Below, piece by piece: positions 4,941 to 5,306 of a stretch of DNA of 5,306 bases. A program made the translations under genes and the position numbers. Positions within the stretch are counted from its first letter, which is position 1. The number at the start of each line of letters is the position of its first letter. Source of the DNA: Thermoplasmata archaeon (GTDB lineage Archaea > Thermoplasmatota > Thermoplasmata > SG8-5); the NCBI GenBank assembly GCA_030655715.1, contig JAUSPR010000056.1, positions 1-5,306 on the forward strand, given 5' to 3'. The notes beneath the pieces were generated by a model that saw only the letters and a program-made list of their open reading frames with translations, did no database searches and was not told the DNA's origin.

Positions 4941-5306
4941 ATGGGTGAAATGACAAATAATTGGGCAAAGTCACTCGATAAACCACTTCTTGTCATTATT
5001 ATCCTTTGGGCGATTTTCGCAATACTCTTCGGCCTCTACGATTTGCAAATCTCAACAACCCTGGTCAATGAACGATCTTTATACGGGGAATTCGGAAGGG
5101 ACTTCGGCGAGCTTCCTGGTTACTCCCTTATTATTATTTGTATTTTGATAGTAATCGGCAATATTGTGGATCTAAATTCCTGGAAAAGAACTTTGGGATT
5201 ATCTGGTGTGTCAATGGGCCTTGCAATTGCCGGTTATGGCATATTAAATGGGCTCCCCCAGTGGATTTTATCTGGCAGTATCCTGACAATTTCAACTTCC
5301 ATTTAT
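4941..5306 (+). CDS. PAP2-like membrane protein, N-terminal part
   Basis: An open frame of 122 codons runs off the right edge without a stop. Hydrophobic segments at about 16-33, 61-76, 85-102 and 106-122 mark a polytopic membrane protein. The loop after the first segment, YDLQISTTLVNERS (33-46) then FGRDFGELPGYSL (51-63), is the typical N-terminal pattern of PAP2-family phosphatases: Asp-x-x-Ile-Ser, then an FGE.P stretch before the second segment. These remove phosphate from lipid or isoprenoid phosphates at the membrane. The active-site motifs (KxxxxxxRP, PSGH, SRxxxxxHxxxD) would lie beyond the edge, so the call rests on the N-terminal pattern alone. ATG at 4941 has GAGGT only 3 bases upstream; ATG at 4950 is a possible start three residues later. 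It begins 16 bases after the preceding stop, which suggests one operon. Confidence 0.65.
   Translation, partial: MGEMTNNWAKSLDKPLLVIIILWAIFAILFGLYDLQISTTLVNERSLYGEFGRDFGELPGYSLIIICILIVIGNIVDLNSWKRTLGLSGVSMGLAIAGYGILNGLPQWILSGSILTISTSIY

Overview
The window looks like a piece of an archaeal chromosome. The signs are AT-rich TATA-type elements upstream of genes instead of bacterial -35/-10 pairs, a tRNA-Asn gene with no encoded CCA, a thiolase-like gene coupled to a DUF35 zinc-ribbon/OB-fold gene, and a small winged-helix protein of archaeal type. GC content is moderate. A euryarchaeal or Thermoplasmatota-like source is plausible, but nothing here fixes the lineage.

Layout. Bases 1-125 are an edge region in which no gene can be assigned. 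A small winged-helix DNA-binding protein follows (168-503, +), then a tRNA-Asn(GTT) gene (613-686, +) with its own TATA-like element and a downstream T-run. The tRNA converges on a minus-strand block that ends in a hairpin plus U-tract terminator (about 720-763). In transcription order that block is a Maf-family nucleotide pyrophosphatase (3539-2940), a thiolase-superfamily protein (2815-1388) and a DUF35 partner protein (1388-771). The last two overlap by one base (TAATG) and are clearly translationally coupled. Maf is separated from the thiolase gene by a 124-base spacer holding a 31-base dyad and other repeats.

Divergent from Maf, a plus-strand pair begins at 3620: a 434-residue protein of the lysine-ketoglutarate reductase/saccharopine dehydrogenase (AlaDH/PNT-like) family, then after 16 bases the N-terminal part of a membrane protein that resembles PAP2-family phosphatases and runs off the edge. 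The intergenic region between Maf and this gene carries a perfect 7-bp inverted repeat (CCCTTAT-N13-ATAAGGG) placed where it could serve both promoters.

The most interesting point is the thiolase. A gapless reading against the usual Cys-Ala-Ser-Gly nucleophile motif puts Gly103 where the catalytic cysteine should be, while the C-terminal His (HAVGATG) and the HDAF motif remain. Together with a DUF35 partner, this recalls thiolase-like aldolases (Ltp2 with a ChsH2-type DUF35 domain) more than a standard acetoacetyl-CoA thiolase. It may be an acyl-CoA carbon-carbon lyase of unknown substrate. No mobile element, CRISPR array or defence system was seen, and no stretch over 300 bases lacks a gene.
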